A DNA stretch of 64,000 nt from positions 1-64,000 of the forward strand of contig NZ_FTNK01000021.1 of the NCBI RefSeq assembly GCF_900156375.1, given 5' to 3'. This document shows positions 34,568 through 44,189 of the stretch, piece by piece. The first letter of the stretch is position 1. Every line of letters starts with the position of its first letter. A program made the translations under genes and the position numbers. The notes beneath the pieces are model-generated. The model ran no database searches and was not told where the DNA came from. It was given only the letters and a program-made list of their open reading frames with translations. The stretch comes from Paenibacillus macquariensis. Its GTDB lineage: Bacteria > Bacillota > Bacilli > Paenibacillales > Paenibacillaceae.

Positions 34568-35258
34568 GATGTGAAGTTACTCCTTTATATTTGTTTAGAT
34601 AGTCAATTAGGTTATAGTATACCTGAAAAAGAAAGCAATAATATATATGATATTTCACTAGAAACCTAAACTATTTGGCTAAAGGTGTGACCTGTCTAGA
34701 TAAAACCACTGGACCTGGAGAAACCATCAGCAGAACATCTATACGTAAGAAACATATAGATATATGTGACTATATTATAGTTAAACACTCGCAATCTCAG
34801 CCATTTTGCATAGATATATGTGATATTTCCTCAGAAATCTATCCAAGACCATTCCATTTTTAGTATTTTAGCTTCTATCCAGCCAAAATGAAGCGGGTGG
34901 AGAAGGTTGTATTCCTCATCTGCATAACCGCTGAAGCAATAGTACGGAGGGCTCGAACAAGTGGCCTTCTGTTATACTCAGGAAAATCTAGACAGATAAG
35001 TTGAGAGATAGTTGTTCACTGTTTCGAAAATTGGGAGGGAGATACTTCGGTTGGATGATAGAGGAACATCAAAAAAGAACCTGGATAGTTTCATCCGGTT
35101 CTTGTATATTGCATATAAAAAGACACAATGATATAATCAGATCACGACCGCATAAAATTAAATGGACATAATTGTTCTATCCTACAATTTAATAATATCA
35201 TGTCGGTAAACTCTTGTCAAAATTTTTTTCTCAATTTAATGGTTAGGAGCGATATTGA
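34568..35258. other. 690-bp intergenic region
   Basis: Contains two copies of AGATATATGTGA (near 34754 and 34811), a hairpin at 35075-35103 (AAGAACC...GGAT/ATCC...GGTTCTT) followed on the minus strand by T6, and the rph leader. I see no ORF with a ribosome site. The minus-strand terminator has no gene to serve, so it is probably left from a lost gene. Confidence 0.45.
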
Positions 35259-37910
35259 ATGAGTTCATTGGTTCTAGGTTTTCATGAAGTGGAAAAAACG
35301 CAGCTTTTGCTCGTTGGCGGAAAAGGGTTAAATCTAGGGAAATTATCAAAAATCGAAGGAATACACGTACCAGAAGGATTCTGTGTTACAACAGTGGGGT
35401 ATCAAAAAGCCCTCGAACAAAACGAAACATATCATGCTTTGCTCAATCGACTAACAAGGCTAAAAGTAGAAGATCGAGATCAAATTGGTGAAATTAGCAG
35501 GATGATTCGACAAATCATTATGGAAGTAGAAATTCCTTCCGATGTTGTGACAGCTGTTACTCACTATCTCTCACAGTTTGGCGATGAACTTGGCTTTGCA
35601 GTACGTTCTAGTGCGACTGCTGAAGATTTACCACATGCCTCTTTTGCTGGTCAACAAGATACCTATTTAAATATCATCGGCGTCGATGCCATCTTGCAGC
35701 ATATCAGCAAATGCTGGGCTTCCCTATTTATGGATCGTGCGGTAATCTACCGTATACAAAATGGATTTGACCACAGTCAAGTTTATTTATCCGTAATCGT
35801 TCAAAGGATGGTTTTCCCACATGCTTCAGGGATTTTATTTACCGCTGATCCAATGACTTCCAACCGGAAGTTACTATCAATCAATGCCAGTTATGGACTT
35901 GGAGAAGCATTGGTCTCTGGCTTGGTATCTGCCGATTGTTATAAAGTACAGGAAGAGGAAATCGTCGATAAGATGATAGCAACCAAAAAATTGGCTATCT
36001 ATGGACTAAAAGAAGGCGGAACAGAGACGCGGGAGATCGATCCTGATCAGCAAAAGACTCAAACGCTTACTGAACAACAAATTTTACAACTAGCACGCAT
36101 CGGAAGACAGATCGAAGCTCATTTTGGTTGCCCGCAAGATATCGAATGGTGTTTGGCTGATGATACATTTTATATTGTCCAGAGTCGGCCGATCACTACT
36201 TTATACCCGATCCCTGAAGCGAATGATCAAGAAAATCACGTCTATCTATCTGTTGGTCATCAACAAATGATGACAGATCCCATAAAACCATTGGGATTGT
36301 CTTTTTACCTGTTAATTACTCCTGCACCTATGCGTAAAGCCGGTGGGAGGTTGTTTGTTGATGTTGCACCTAGGCTGGCTACACCTGTCGGCCGGGAAAC
36401 TTTATTAAATACCCTGGGATCCGATCCGCTCATAATAGGCGCACTTATGACCATAATAGAGCGAGATTTTATAAAATTGTTACCAAATGATCAAACAGCT
36501 CCGATTCCCAACAGAAGTAATAAAGATATGTCACCCTCGGGTACTCAAGCACAAATCGAATACGATCCGACAATCGTTCCTGATTTGATTAAGCGTAGTC
36601 AGACATCGATAGAAGAGTTACAAAAAAACATCCAAATGAAATCAGGAGCAGATTTATTTGATTTTATTCTGGAAGATCTCCAGGAATTAAAGAAGATCTT
36701 ATTTGACCCACAAAGTTCAAAGGTTTTTATGACTGCTATGAATGCATCGTCATGGATCAATGAAAAAATGTACGAGTGGTTAGGTGAAAAAAACGCAGCA
36801 GATACGCTTTCTCAATCTGTACCAAACAACATTACTTCGGAAATGGGTCTGGCGCTATTGGATGTCGCAGATGTGATTCGTCCGTATCCGGAAGTCATTG
36901 CTTATTTACAACATGTGAAAGAAGATAACTTTTTGGATGAACTGGTTAAGTTTGATGGTGGACAGGAAACTCAGGACGCTATCTATGCTTATCTCAACAA
37001 ATACGGAATGCGATGTGCCGGTGAAATCGATATTTCAAGAACTCGTTGGAGTGAAAAACCAATTACACTTGTCCCGTTGATTCTGGGTAATATCAAAAAC
37101 TTTGAGCCTAATGCAAGCAAACGGAAATTTGAGCAAGGGCGACAGGAAGCTTTGAAAAAAGAACAAGTATTATTAGATCGATTGAAGCTGTTGCCGGATG
37201 GTGAACAAAAAGCCCAAGAAACCAAACGAATGATCGACCTCATCCGCAACTTCATCGGTTATCGGGAATATCCAAAATACGGCATGATTAATCGCTACTT
37301 CGTTTATAAGCAGGCTTTACTGAAAGAAGCCGAACAACTCGTACAAGCTAGCGTTATTCATGAAAAAGAAGATATATACTTTCTCACCTTTGAAGAACTT
37401 CACGAAGTCGTACGCACAAATAAACTGGATTATCCGGGTTGCTTGGTCGAGCAGCAAGCAAAGCTTGCGACCAGACAGATCATCAGTAAACGAAAAGACG
37501 ATTACAAATTTTTCGAAAAACTAACTCCCCCACGTGTAATCACGTCTGATGGTGAAATCATTGCGGGTGAGTACAAACGAGAAAATCTGCCAGACAAAGC
37601 GATTGTAGGTCTACCTGTTTCTACCGGAGTTATAGAGGGACGAGCACGTGTCATCTTAAACATGGAAGATGCTGATCTGGAAGATGGAGATATATTAGTC
37701 ACCACCTTTACGGACCCTGGCTGGACATCATTGTTTGTATCCATTAAAGGCCTGGTCACCGAAGTTGGCGGACTGATGACCCATGGAGCAGTTATCGCGC
37801 GTGAATATGGCTTGCCGGCAGTTGTTGGAGTGGAGAATGCTACCAAACTGATCAAAGAAGGGCAACGAATTCGCGTGAATGGAACAGAAGGGTATATCGA
37901 AATATTGTAA
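35259..37910 (+). CDS. rph: Rifampin phosphotransferase (PEP-synthase-like)
   Basis: An 883-residue three-domain enzyme: ATP-grasp-like N-domain (VGGKGLNLGKL, FAVRSSATAEDLPHASFAGQ, IVQSRPITTLY to about 325), a central domain of about 450 residues, and a C-terminal swivelling PEP-utilising domain with catalytic H842 in GLMTHGAVIAREYGLPAVVG. Length and layout match Listeria RPH (867 residues), which transfers the beta-phosphate of ATP to rifampin, and are shorter in composition than a pyruvate dikinase lacking the central block. TTAGGAG lies 10 nt upstream. The 19-bp rifamycin-associated element of actinomycetes was looked for and not seen. A related housekeeping PEP synthase is the main alternative. 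Confidence 0.85.
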   Translation: MSSLVLGFHEVEKTQLLLVGGKGLNLGKLSKIEGIHVPEGFCVTTVGYQKALEQNETYHALLNRLTRLKVEDRDQIGEISRMIRQIIMEVEIPSDVVTAVTHYLSQFGDELGFAVRSSATAEDLPHASFAGQQDTYLNIIGVDAILQHISKCWASLFMDRAVIYRIQNGFDHSQVYLSVIVQRMVFPHASGILFTADPMTSNRKLLSINASYGLGEALVSGLVSADCYKVQEEEIVDKMIATKKLAIYGLKEGGTETREIDPDQQKTQTLTEQQILQLARIGRQIEAHFGCPQDIEWCLADDTFYIVQSRPITTLYPIPEANDQENHVYLSVGHQQMMTDPIKPLGLSFYLLITPAPMRKAGGRLFVDVAPRLATPVGRETLLNTLGSDPLIIGALMTIIERDFIKLLPNDQTAPIPNRSNKDMSPSGTQAQIEYDPTIVPDLIKRSQTSIEELQKNIQMKSGADLFDFILEDLQELKKILFDPQSSKVFMTAMNASSWINEKMYEWLGEKNAADTLSQSVPNNITSEMGLALLDVADVIRPYPEVIAYLQHVKEDNFLDELVKFDGGQETQDAIYAYLNKYGMRCAGEIDISRTRWSEKPITLVPLILGNIKNFEPNASKRKFEQGRQEALKKEQVLLDRLKLLPDGEQKAQETKRMIDLIRNFIGYREYPKYGMINRYFVYKQALLKEAEQLVQASVIHEKEDIYFLTFEELHEVVRTNKLDYPGCLVEQQAKLATRQIISKRKDDYKFFEKLTPPRVITSDGEIIAGEYKRENLPDKAIVGLPVSTGVIEGRARVILNMEDADLEDGDILVTTFTDPGWTSLFVSIKGLVTEVGGLMTHGAVIAREYGLPAVVGVENATKLIKEGQRIRVNGTEGYIEIL

Positions 37911-38221
37911 TGGCTGAATACTTCTAGTTATTCGGCAACTGTTATTTATAGAGTGGAAGCGGGAGCCAAAATTTCACTTTAACTATATGGAGCTTGTTTC
38001 GAAGCAGGTGCAATTGATAGATGGTGTTCAAGGAGCTTCATCTATCAATTATGAAGCTTGGCTAAAAGCCACTTCCAATCAGGTATACGAAGCAAAAAAG
38101 TCATCACTCTGTAAAGGTGATGGCTTTCTTTTTGTTTACGATTACCCTCTACACGTTTGAAGCAGTACGTGCAATCACGCCCAAGAGTTCAGCGATGAGA
38201 TTGAGAGGGAAAACAGTAAGC
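37911..38221 (+). other. Region after rph: inverted repeat, coding remnant and terminator
   Basis: AATTGATAGATG and CATCTATCAATT (about 38010-38050) form a perfect 12-bp inverted repeat around 15 nt. The same span reads as an open frame (ending KGDGFLFVYDYPLHV) without a start, perhaps a gene tail I cannot name. A terminator at 38097-38132 (AAAGTCATCAC / GTGATGGCTTT, then CTTTTT) closes the region. Confidence 0.5.
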
Positions 38222-39370
38222 TTACTTCATCTTTGATATTCCACCGCTGATCAGATTCACTTTGATATCGATCTGATCGATGCTGCTTTGATCCAATGGG
38301 ATTCTATCCTTGGTACTTAGATTGTGCCACGCATTTGGGATTTTGCGATAGAGTATGCCCGATAGCCCATAAACATCAACATCCATATCCAAACCCTTCA
38401 AGTAGGTCTCCATAATTTGATTTTTAATTTCTTTTATCGCTTGCATTTCAAGCTTGCTCTTATGAAAACTTGTGTTCAACTCAGGGAGGGTCGCCTGCAT
38501 TGACACTTTAATGTCGAATACAGGTTTGCCATGGATCAGCTTCGGACGGATTGATGATTTAATTTTGTTCATGACCATCAAAGCCTTTACGGTTTTTTCA
38601 TCCTTGAGAATCAAGGGCGTTCTTATCGTTTTCTTTTCCACCCAACGAATCCCTAAAATATCTTTGCTCTCCAGGCAGCCCCGGAATTTGTGATTATCCA
38701 GAAAACAGATCCCGGACATGCTAATGTTGGGAGATGGCTTTTTGTTATCGGTCCAGCCTGACACAATTTCCAGATAAGGTAATAGAACCGTTTCGCCCTT
38801 CTCTTTCCACTTCCATATAAACTTGTACAGATACAGCGGAGCGATGATCGAGTTCTGTTCATACGTTCGAATGGGATTGTTAAGCTGCGAGTAAATCGCC
38901 GATAAATTGCTGATCGACGCGGTATTGAGCACTTTGTCCATGGGTTCCTTGGTCGCCATGGTCCAAACGGTATAACGAAATTCATAATATCGGTCCCACA
39001 CGTCCAAAACCTGATTGATAACGCTATTCTTTAAAGCCGATTCACTAAATACGATCGTTTTCACATTGCTCCAGACAATCCTTTGTGGGCTTGAAGCATA
39101 CAAATTGAATATCGCGGTATCAAACGAATCCCCCTCAGCTTTTCCGATGTTTGTTTTCTGTTCCTGGGCCTGACCCGACTCTTTCTTGGCAATGCCGCTG
39201 AAATTAACCATTTGGATATAAACAACGACTTTGTTATTTACATAATCGACTCCGAGTGTATTCACATAGATCATATGCTCAATTTCCCTTGCTCCCCAAC
39301 AACCTGTGAGCAGCAAGGAGAGCAGAGTGGTGACAAGAATGCATCGGATCAATTTCATTATCATTCTCAT
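38222..39370 (-). CDS. Germinant receptor C subunit (GerAC-type lipoprotein)
   Basis: A 382-residue Ger(x)C lipoprotein. The signal peptide ends in LLLTGCWGAREIEHM, the lipobox Cys followed by the family's WGxREI. Three-domain C subunits sit on the outer face of the spore inner membrane and are needed for nutrient sensing. The conserved C-terminal KSKLEMQAIKEIKNQIME helix is present. Its ATG overlaps the stop of the A-subunit gene by ATGA, and GGGAGA serves as ribosome site. Last gene of the operon. Confidence 0.92.
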   Translation of the reverse strand: MRMIMKLIRCILVTTLLSLLLTGCWGAREIEHMIYVNTLGVDYVNNKVVVYIQMVNFSGIAKKESGQAQEQKTNIGKAEGDSFDTAIFNLYASSPQRIVWSNVKTIVFSESALKNSVINQVLDVWDRYYEFRYTVWTMATKEPMDKVLNTASISNLSAIYSQLNNPIRTYEQNSIIAPLYLYKFIWKWKEKGETVLLPYLEIVSGWTDNKKPSPNISMSGICFLDNHKFRGCLESKDILGIRWVEKKTIRTPLILKDEKTVKALMVMNKIKSSIRPKLIHGKPVFDIKVSMQATLPELNTSFHKSKLEMQAIKEIKNQIMETYLKGLDMDVDVYGLSGILYRKIPNAWHNLSTKDRIPLDQSSIDQIDIKVNLISGGISKMK

Positions 39371-40806
39371 CCTTTATCTCCCTTATTGTCAGTGAACTTT
39401 CCCTTTCCCCATGGCATTCTGAAAAGAATCTTATATATTTCCTTGAAATGCAGTGGAGACAAGGGAGTTAAATAGGGTGTGCCGAAAGAACGTAAATTGA
39501 CCAAATAGAGGATCAGGGCCAAAAGACTGATTAAAGTACCAAACAACCCAAGAAACCCGCTAATCAGGAGCACGACAATTCGAATCAAGCTGACGATGCT
39601 AATTAATGATTGATTCACCAATGTAAAGGTGGCGAGTACTGAAATTGCAATAACCACAATAGTACCTGGACCTGCAATACCGGCGCTAATGGCCGCCTGA
39701 CCGATGATTAACCCCCCTACCACCGATAAGGTCTGACCGAAAGAGGTGGGCAATCTCATACCCGCTTCCCGGAAAATCTCGAACAAAAGCAGCATTACCA
39801 ACGCTTCAAGGGGAGCCGGAAGAGGCACTCCCTGTCTCGAGTTCACTATAGTTGCAAGCAATGTAAAGGGGATTTGATCCTGATGAAACGTAGTGAGTGC
39901 GATCCAAAAACCAGGTAAAAACAGGGAAAGTAATATTCCGAATACTCTTAATAACCTCGTAAAAGCAACAAAGACATTCATCATGTGTGCATCTTCCGAA
40001 GTATTCAACAAGAAGTTAAAGCTCACCGGAGCCATGATCACCGTAGGCGAACCACCCGTCAAAAGGACAAATTTGCCATGAAGCAGGGAATTTACTGCAT
40101 AATCAGGTCTTCCCGTATAAGAGAATAATGGAAATAACGAAAATCCAGTCAGAATTTCCTCAAGCTGGGTACTGCTCACAAGTCCCTCGACTTGGATACC
40201 GACCAGTTTTGTCTTTATTTCATTTAGAACATGAGTATTGATCGTGTCCTTGAGGTATAAAAGATGTACTTTTGTAGCAGTTTGGGATCCAAACGTGTAT
40301 TCTTCAACCGCCAATAAATCGGTCTTGAGTCTTTTTCGAATAAGACCGATATTAGTAAATGATTCTTCCGTAAATCCATCTTTAGGCCCTCTTGTTGAGA
40401 CTTCCGTATTTGGTTCCTCCGGCTGCCGTTTGGGTGGATCCGCCAAGGTTACGGAGTAAATATGATTCGAAGGTGAAAATATAAGAAGAAGATCACCATC
40501 CAGCACGGTTTTTTTTATCGAGTTTTCCATCTCAGCCGTGGGAAGGGGAGTCATGTGAAACGGAACCTTATGCTGAAGGTCCAGTTCATTTGATATGAGG
40601 ATATCTTCCGGGATATTTTTTAACTCGGGTATAATGGATTGCTCCACTTTGTTCACATCACACAACCCCTGGCAATAAACCAGATGTACGGCAAAGTCCG
40701 ATGGCGACAAAGAAATTGTCATGGTCTTTACATCTGAGCTTGAACCGAATAGTTGTGAAACCACATCCTCGAATGTTGAGGATTCATTCTGGTCATGACC
40801 CTTCAT
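39367..40806 (-). CDS. Germinant receptor A subunit (GerAA-type)
   Basis: A 479-residue GerA-family protein: soluble N-terminal half of about 260 residues (KRLKTDLLAVEEYTFG, LVGIQVEGLVSSTQLEEIL), then five membrane helices with LPAPLEALVMLLLFEIFREA and MRLPTSFGQTLSVVGGLIIG, the hallmark segments. It forms a probable ion channel with the B and C subunits. I choose the ATG at 40806, which overlaps the B-subunit stop (ATGA) and follows AAAGGGGAAAG, rather than the longer open frame to 40881 that lies inside the neighbour. Confidence 0.93.
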   Translation of the reverse strand: MKGHDQNESSTFEDVVSQLFGSSSDVKTMTISLSPSDFAVHLVYCQGLCDVNKVEQSIIPELKNIPEDILISNELDLQHKVPFHMTPLPTAEMENSIKKTVLDGDLLLIFSPSNHIYSVTLADPPKRQPEEPNTEVSTRGPKDGFTEESFTNIGLIRKRLKTDLLAVEEYTFGSQTATKVHLLYLKDTINTHVLNEIKTKLVGIQVEGLVSSTQLEEILTGFSLFPLFSYTGRPDYAVNSLLHGKFVLLTGGSPTVIMAPVSFNFLLNTSEDAHMMNVFVAFTRLLRVFGILLSLFLPGFWIALTTFHQDQIPFTLLATIVNSRQGVPLPAPLEALVMLLLFEIFREAGMRLPTSFGQTLSVVGGLIIGQAAISAGIAGPGTIVVIAISVLATFTLVNQSLISIVSLIRIVVLLISGFLGLFGTLISLLALILYLVNLRSFGTPYLTPLSPLHFKEIYKILFRMPWGKGKFTDNKGDKG

Positions 40807-41897
40807 GATGTTGCTTTCCCCTTTCGGTGGGCCAAGCTGATAAGCACCACAATAATCACAGAAAAAACTAGCACCCCCCATAAAGAAAAGGGAAGCACAT
40901 AGGAAGACATCATTCTCAGAAACAATTGGTCGCTAATAGGAATGGCAGTGAAGACTGCTATGGCTGAACAAATGCATCCAAGCACCAATGCCTTCACTTT
41001 TCTGCTTTGAATTTGGAATATATCGAGAATAAGGAACATGGTCAGGGAAATTCTCAGAAAGGCTCCGCTAAACCATTGGTAAATGCTAAAAAAGTCCAGA
41101 TGTTCAATATAACTACCAATCGTCAGTAATCTCCATTCTTCATACGCGGGAAATCTGAGCTTATCTGCCTCATCCGGACCAAATTCAACAATTGCGCCAA
41201 TAATCGGACCCATGGTGAGACCCAAGATAAGTAGGATCATGATCATAAAGGAACGATACGACAGGCGCGACCTGATGTGGTGCTGCAAAAAGAAAAGCAT
41301 AATGACCTCAACAAAACCGGCTCCTGCGTACACTACCCCACCCCAAACCGGCTGCATTCCATGCTCAAGTATCGGACTTAATAAGGAATAATCCTTATGA
41401 GGCGTGTTGGACAGCATTACAAAAAAGCCCAATAAAATGACAAAAGGAAGCAAGATGCCGGCGGTATAGGCGAGGGAATGAATACCCATATAAGCATTTA
41501 GTGCACAAATCAATAGTAATATGAAGGTAAGTACCAAAATAGGCGTTTCCGAAGAGAAGGTGAGATGAACCCAATATACAGTGTCTCTGGTTGTAACCGC
41601 GCATAAGACAAAAAGATATATTCCCGCGAATGCTGCAAGCATGCGGCCCACGATGGGGTGGTAAGCTTTTTCCAGCCATTCGAAAAGATGCTGCTTATTG
41701 ATTCTGGTGATGCCGATGTGCAGTATAAAAATCCAAACCAGTGCACATGCGCCTGCCAGCAGCACCGAAATCCAGGCGTCCCGCTTTGCCGCGTCCAGCA
41801 TTATAGGAATAAGGATGACATGGTTCAGAAGGCCTGTACTCAGCATAATGATCATGACAGATTGAATAAACGAAATATTTGTTTTTATTTTCCTCAT
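40803..41897 (-). CDS. Germinant receptor B subunit (GerAB-type)
   Basis: A 364-residue ten-helix protein of the GerB spore germination family (APC superfamily), the subunit that binds the germinant amino acid or sugar. Typical features are the opening SFIQSVMIIMLSTGLLNHVI, a central GAGFVEVIMLFFL and the acidic loop AYEEWRLLTIGSYIEHLDFF. It is first in the operon (order B-A-C, not the common A-B-C). AGGAGG abuts the ATG with no spacer, which is unusual. A sigma-G-like promoter lies upstream at 41931-41960. Confidence 0.9.
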   Translation of the reverse strand: MRKIKTNISFIQSVMIIMLSTGLLNHVILIPIMLDAAKRDAWISVLLAGACALVWIFILHIGITRINKQHLFEWLEKAYHPIVGRMLAAFAGIYLFVLCAVTTRDTVYWVHLTFSSETPILVLTFILLLICALNAYMGIHSLAYTAGILLPFVILLGFFVMLSNTPHKDYSLLSPILEHGMQPVWGGVVYAGAGFVEVIMLFFLQHHIRSRLSYRSFMIMILLILGLTMGPIIGAIVEFGPDEADKLRFPAYEEWRLLTIGSYIEHLDFFSIYQWFSGAFLRISLTMFLILDIFQIQSRKVKALVLGCICSAIAVFTAIPISDQLFLRMMSSYVLPFSLWGVLVFSVIIVVLISLAHRKGKATS

Positions 41898-41930
41898 CCT
41901 CCTAAATAAACCGAACCGTTTCTCAATCCT

Positions 41931-41960
41931 TATAGTGCCATTTTTATAGATGATATATTC
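41931..41960 (-). promoter_or_regulatory. Sigma-G-like promoter of the ger operon
   Basis: On the minus strand, GAATA (41960-41956), 18 nt, then CACTATA (41937-41931). Against the sigma-G consensus (GNATR, 17-18 nt, CATNNTA) the -35 is perfect and the -10 has one mismatch. The position, about 35 bp before the start codon, and the forespore expression of ger operons support it. Confidence 0.6.
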
Positions 41961-42028
41961 TTCCCTCCATCTATAATCTGAAACGGGAATGGATTGAAAA
42001 TTGAAATCTTGAGTCGTGTACGGGCTTG

Positions 42029-42160
42029 TTGAATAAAGAAAATGAGGAAAATTGCATCATTAGTGAAACGGAAGAGGAACAAGAAAACATCGAAGTATTA
42101 GAATACTCATTTGAGGAAGCCATTCACATGGTGAAAAATGGTGAGTTCAAAGATACGTAG
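42029..42160 (+). pseudogene. NUDIX hydrolase C-terminal fragment
   Basis: Forty-three codons ending in TAG include LEYSFEEAIHMVKNGEFKD, which matches the C-terminal helix of ADP-ribose-pyrophosphatase-type NUDIX proteins. The NUDIX box itself is absent and there is no ribosome site. It lies between the ger operon promoter and the CAP lipoprotein gene. Confidence 0.45.
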
Positions 42161-42269
42161 GAGAGTGTAAGCACTAGAGATAGAGAAATCGGGGTCGCGC
42201 GCGATAGGTGTGAAATATAATCGGATCTTTCATCCTTCATCCATCCGACTGTTATAGGTGCAACCATAA

Positions 42270-42307
42270 AACCAGACTTTCAGAATTTTGGGTTCTGAGG
42301 TCTGGTT
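42270..42307 (-). terminator. Terminator of the CAP-domain gene
   Basis: AACCAGAC...TTCAGAA pairs with TTCTGA...GTCTGGTT; on the minus strand TTTTAT follows. Confidence 0.75.
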
Positions 42308-42364
42308 CGCTGCGCAGATTTCACACTATCTATATAAAACTTAAAAACTAACAATTTATTGGCA

Positions 42365-43081
42365 TTATCCAGTAAATTCTTGGACCCATTCTTTGTTATA
42401 ATAAGAAATACCTATACGGGTATAACTACTATTCAGTATATTTGCTTTGTGCCCTGGGCTGTTCATCCATTCGTTCATAACCTGGGTAGGGGTTGTTTGC
42501 CCCTTAGCAATGTTTTCTCCAGCTGAATTATATGTGATCCCGAACTCCTTCATCATATCGAAGGGAGATCCATGTGTTGGGGAATTATGATCAAAATAAT
42601 TGTTATTGTACATGTCCTGTGCCTTGACCATAGCCATTTTTGACAATTCTTCACTCATACTCAGGGAACCTAATCCTGCTTTGGACCTTTCTTTATTTAC
42701 TAAATCCAGAACCTGCTCCGCGAATTGGGATGAATCCTTCGTACCCTCCTGTGCCTGTCCTGTTGGACTTGTCGGACTTGTCGGACTTGTTGGGACTTTT
42801 TCTCCAGAATTTCCGGTCGGTTGCTGGTTTGTTGGATTTCCGGTCGGTGTTTGAATCAGACCCAACAAATCCGAAGGATATCCGTTTTGTGCTCCTTTTG
42901 TTGTAATGTTCGATGTAGCTGTTGATGATGCCTGTGTTATGACAGGAGTGGGTGCAGCAGTATGAACATGATTTGAAATCCTTGTTTGCTTAGGTGTCAC
43001 TTGCTTTTGCGTCACCTTGTTATTGGCCGTACAGCCTGTCACCAGTAATACTACTGCTAATACGATAAACTTCTTTAACAT
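42365..43081 (-). CDS. CAP/SCP-domain lipoprotein (YkwD-like)
   Basis: A 238-residue exported lipoprotein: signal peptide with lipobox VTGC (Cys at about 17), a Thr/Pro/Gln-rich linker containing repeated PTS units near residue 100, then a CAP domain from about 118 to the end (VLDLVNKERSKAGLGSLS, YFDHNSPTHGSPFDMM, SAGENIAKGQ, SPGHKANILN). Similar proteins (YkwD, SafA-associated CAP proteins) occur in sporulating Bacilli. The role is unknown; some sporulation relatives are coat-associated. GGGAGG precedes the ATG. Adjacent to ger genes but separately terminated. Confidence 0.88.
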   Translation of the reverse strand: MLKKFIVLAVVLLVTGCTANNKVTQKQVTPKQTRISNHVHTAAPTPVITQASSTATSNITTKGAQNGYPSDLLGLIQTPTGNPTNQQPTGNSGEKVPTSPTSPTSPTGQAQEGTKDSSQFAEQVLDLVNKERSKAGLGSLSMSEELSKMAMVKAQDMYNNNYFDHNSPTHGSPFDMMKEFGITYNSAGENIAKGQTTPTQVMNEWMNSPGHKANILNSSYTRIGISYYNKEWVQEFTG

Positions 43082-43200
43082 ATGCCAACCTCCCTGGTCC
43101 GTTATTTAGTGAAGTTACCGAATTAAGATTTCCTGCGCGCCCTTTATTTATTCCTTATTTTCTGAGAATTCTATTCGAATTATTTATAGCTTGTGTCATA

Positions 43201-43611
43201 ATGATCCATAGAATAGATCATGTGGGTGTAATCGCAAATGATCTCTCTTCCGCTAAAGCTTTTTTCTTGATTTCGGACTTGAGGTGGTAGGGGAAGGAGA
43301 ATTGGAAGGAGAGTAGATCGATCAAATTTTATACGCCGTCAGATGATAAAGATATTCAGCAACCTTTGGCAAATACCCTGGGTATTCGTCATATTGCAAT
43401 TGCAGTTGAAGATATTGAAGCTGTTGTTGCCAACTTGAAAAAGAAAGGTACGAAAATCTTTAGTGAGACACAACACTATGAAGATAGTTATAAGTTATGC
43501 TACTGTCACGGGCCAGAGGGGATAATTTTAGAGTTGGCGGAGCGAATCAGATATGTAAATTTACTAAACGATACATATATATATGTATATATGACTGTAT
43601 CAAATAACTGA
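43201..43611 (+). pseudogene. Glyoxalase/VOC-family protein, disrupted
   Basis: MIHRIDHVGVIANDLSSAKA opens at 43201; a shift near 43270 moves to LDFGLEVVGEGELEGE followed by an in-frame TAG (probably once TGG), and a further shift leads to LGIRHIAIAVEDIEAVV... CHGPEGIILELAE to 43611. All three pieces belong to one VOC fold of about 140 residues. At least two frameshifts and a stop mean it is dead. Confidence 0.75.
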
Positions 43612-43918
43612 ATTACATAGAGGAAGAAGATGAGATTAAAAAACTAGGTATTATAGTAATGGCAGTAGTCATAATATTGAGGTTTGGTATAACTAGTAGT
43701 GGAATAATGTATCTATAAAAAGGTGCAGAAAAATATTATTGCAAAATCTTAGAAATTATCAACTTAACTAAATAAAACTTGATGTAAAAAATACGATTTT
43801 TAATTTGAACACACTGATTATTTTGATCAGTGTGTTTCTTTGTAATGGGAGATTAACGGTAAAGATAGAACCCTAATCCGTAAAAAATATAACTTAGTGT
43901 TTTGATTGGAATATTACC
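43612..43918 (+). other. Intergenic region with a terminator and small broken ORF
   Basis: GAGGAAG and ATG at 43630 open a frame that stops at once; after a one-base shift a short hydrophobic peptide (LGIIVMAVVIILRFGITSS) reads to about 43718. A terminator at 43808-43842 (AACACACTGAT / ATCAGTGTGTT, then TTTCTTT) follows. No intact gene. Confidence 0.45.
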
Positions 43919-44122
43919 TTGACTGTCATAGTAGTGTGCCGTATTAGACTAGAGCTCACAAAATTTGTAGGCGCTAAATTGACAGATGTCAGGCTGAACA
44001 CGACTGACCTTAGAAATACAATTTTCGATAACGGTATTTTTGACGGCGCATTGATGGATAAGTTGACTTATGCAGCGCTCAAAGGTATGGAGGCTGATCT
44101 ATCCAAGGTTATTGTTAGATAA
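43919..44122 (+). pseudogene. Pentapeptide-repeat protein, C-terminal remnant
   Basis: Sixty-seven codons with pentapeptide-style repeats (GAKLTDVRLNTTDLRNTIF, then FDGALMDKLTYAALKGMEADL) ending normally at a TAA. The start is not supported by a ribosome site and the repeat coil is too short to fold alone, so it is probably the end of a longer protein. It is distinct from the intact protein at 535-1140. Confidence 0.55.
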
Positions 44123-44145
44123 GAAGGAGAGAATATGAAAAATAG

Positions 44146-44172
44146 GAAAGGCTGCTCATTGAGCAGCCTTTC
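44146..44172. terminator. Bidirectional hairpin between convergent genes
   Basis: GAAAGGCTGCTC and GAGCAGCCTTTC, a perfect 12-bp stem around ATT. T-runs are short on both strands. It sits between the converging pentapeptide remnant and the Cys-rich gene. Confidence 0.7.
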
Positions 44173-44189
44173 GCCTTAACCTATTTCTT

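Noticed and set aside
34675..34863. A 62-codon plus-strand ORF in the gap before rph
   Set aside because: No ribosome site and a composition driven by AT-rich repeats (AGATATATGTGA).
35100..35258. Rifamycin-associated element upstream of rph
   Set aside because: No 19-bp inverted repeat of the actinomycete type was seen in the leader.
42760..42800. Repeated GTCGGACTT units, possible small tandem array or CRISPR-like repeat
   Set aside because: These are codons of the Pro-Thr-Ser linker of the CAP-domain lipoprotein; they are too short and contiguous for CRISPR.
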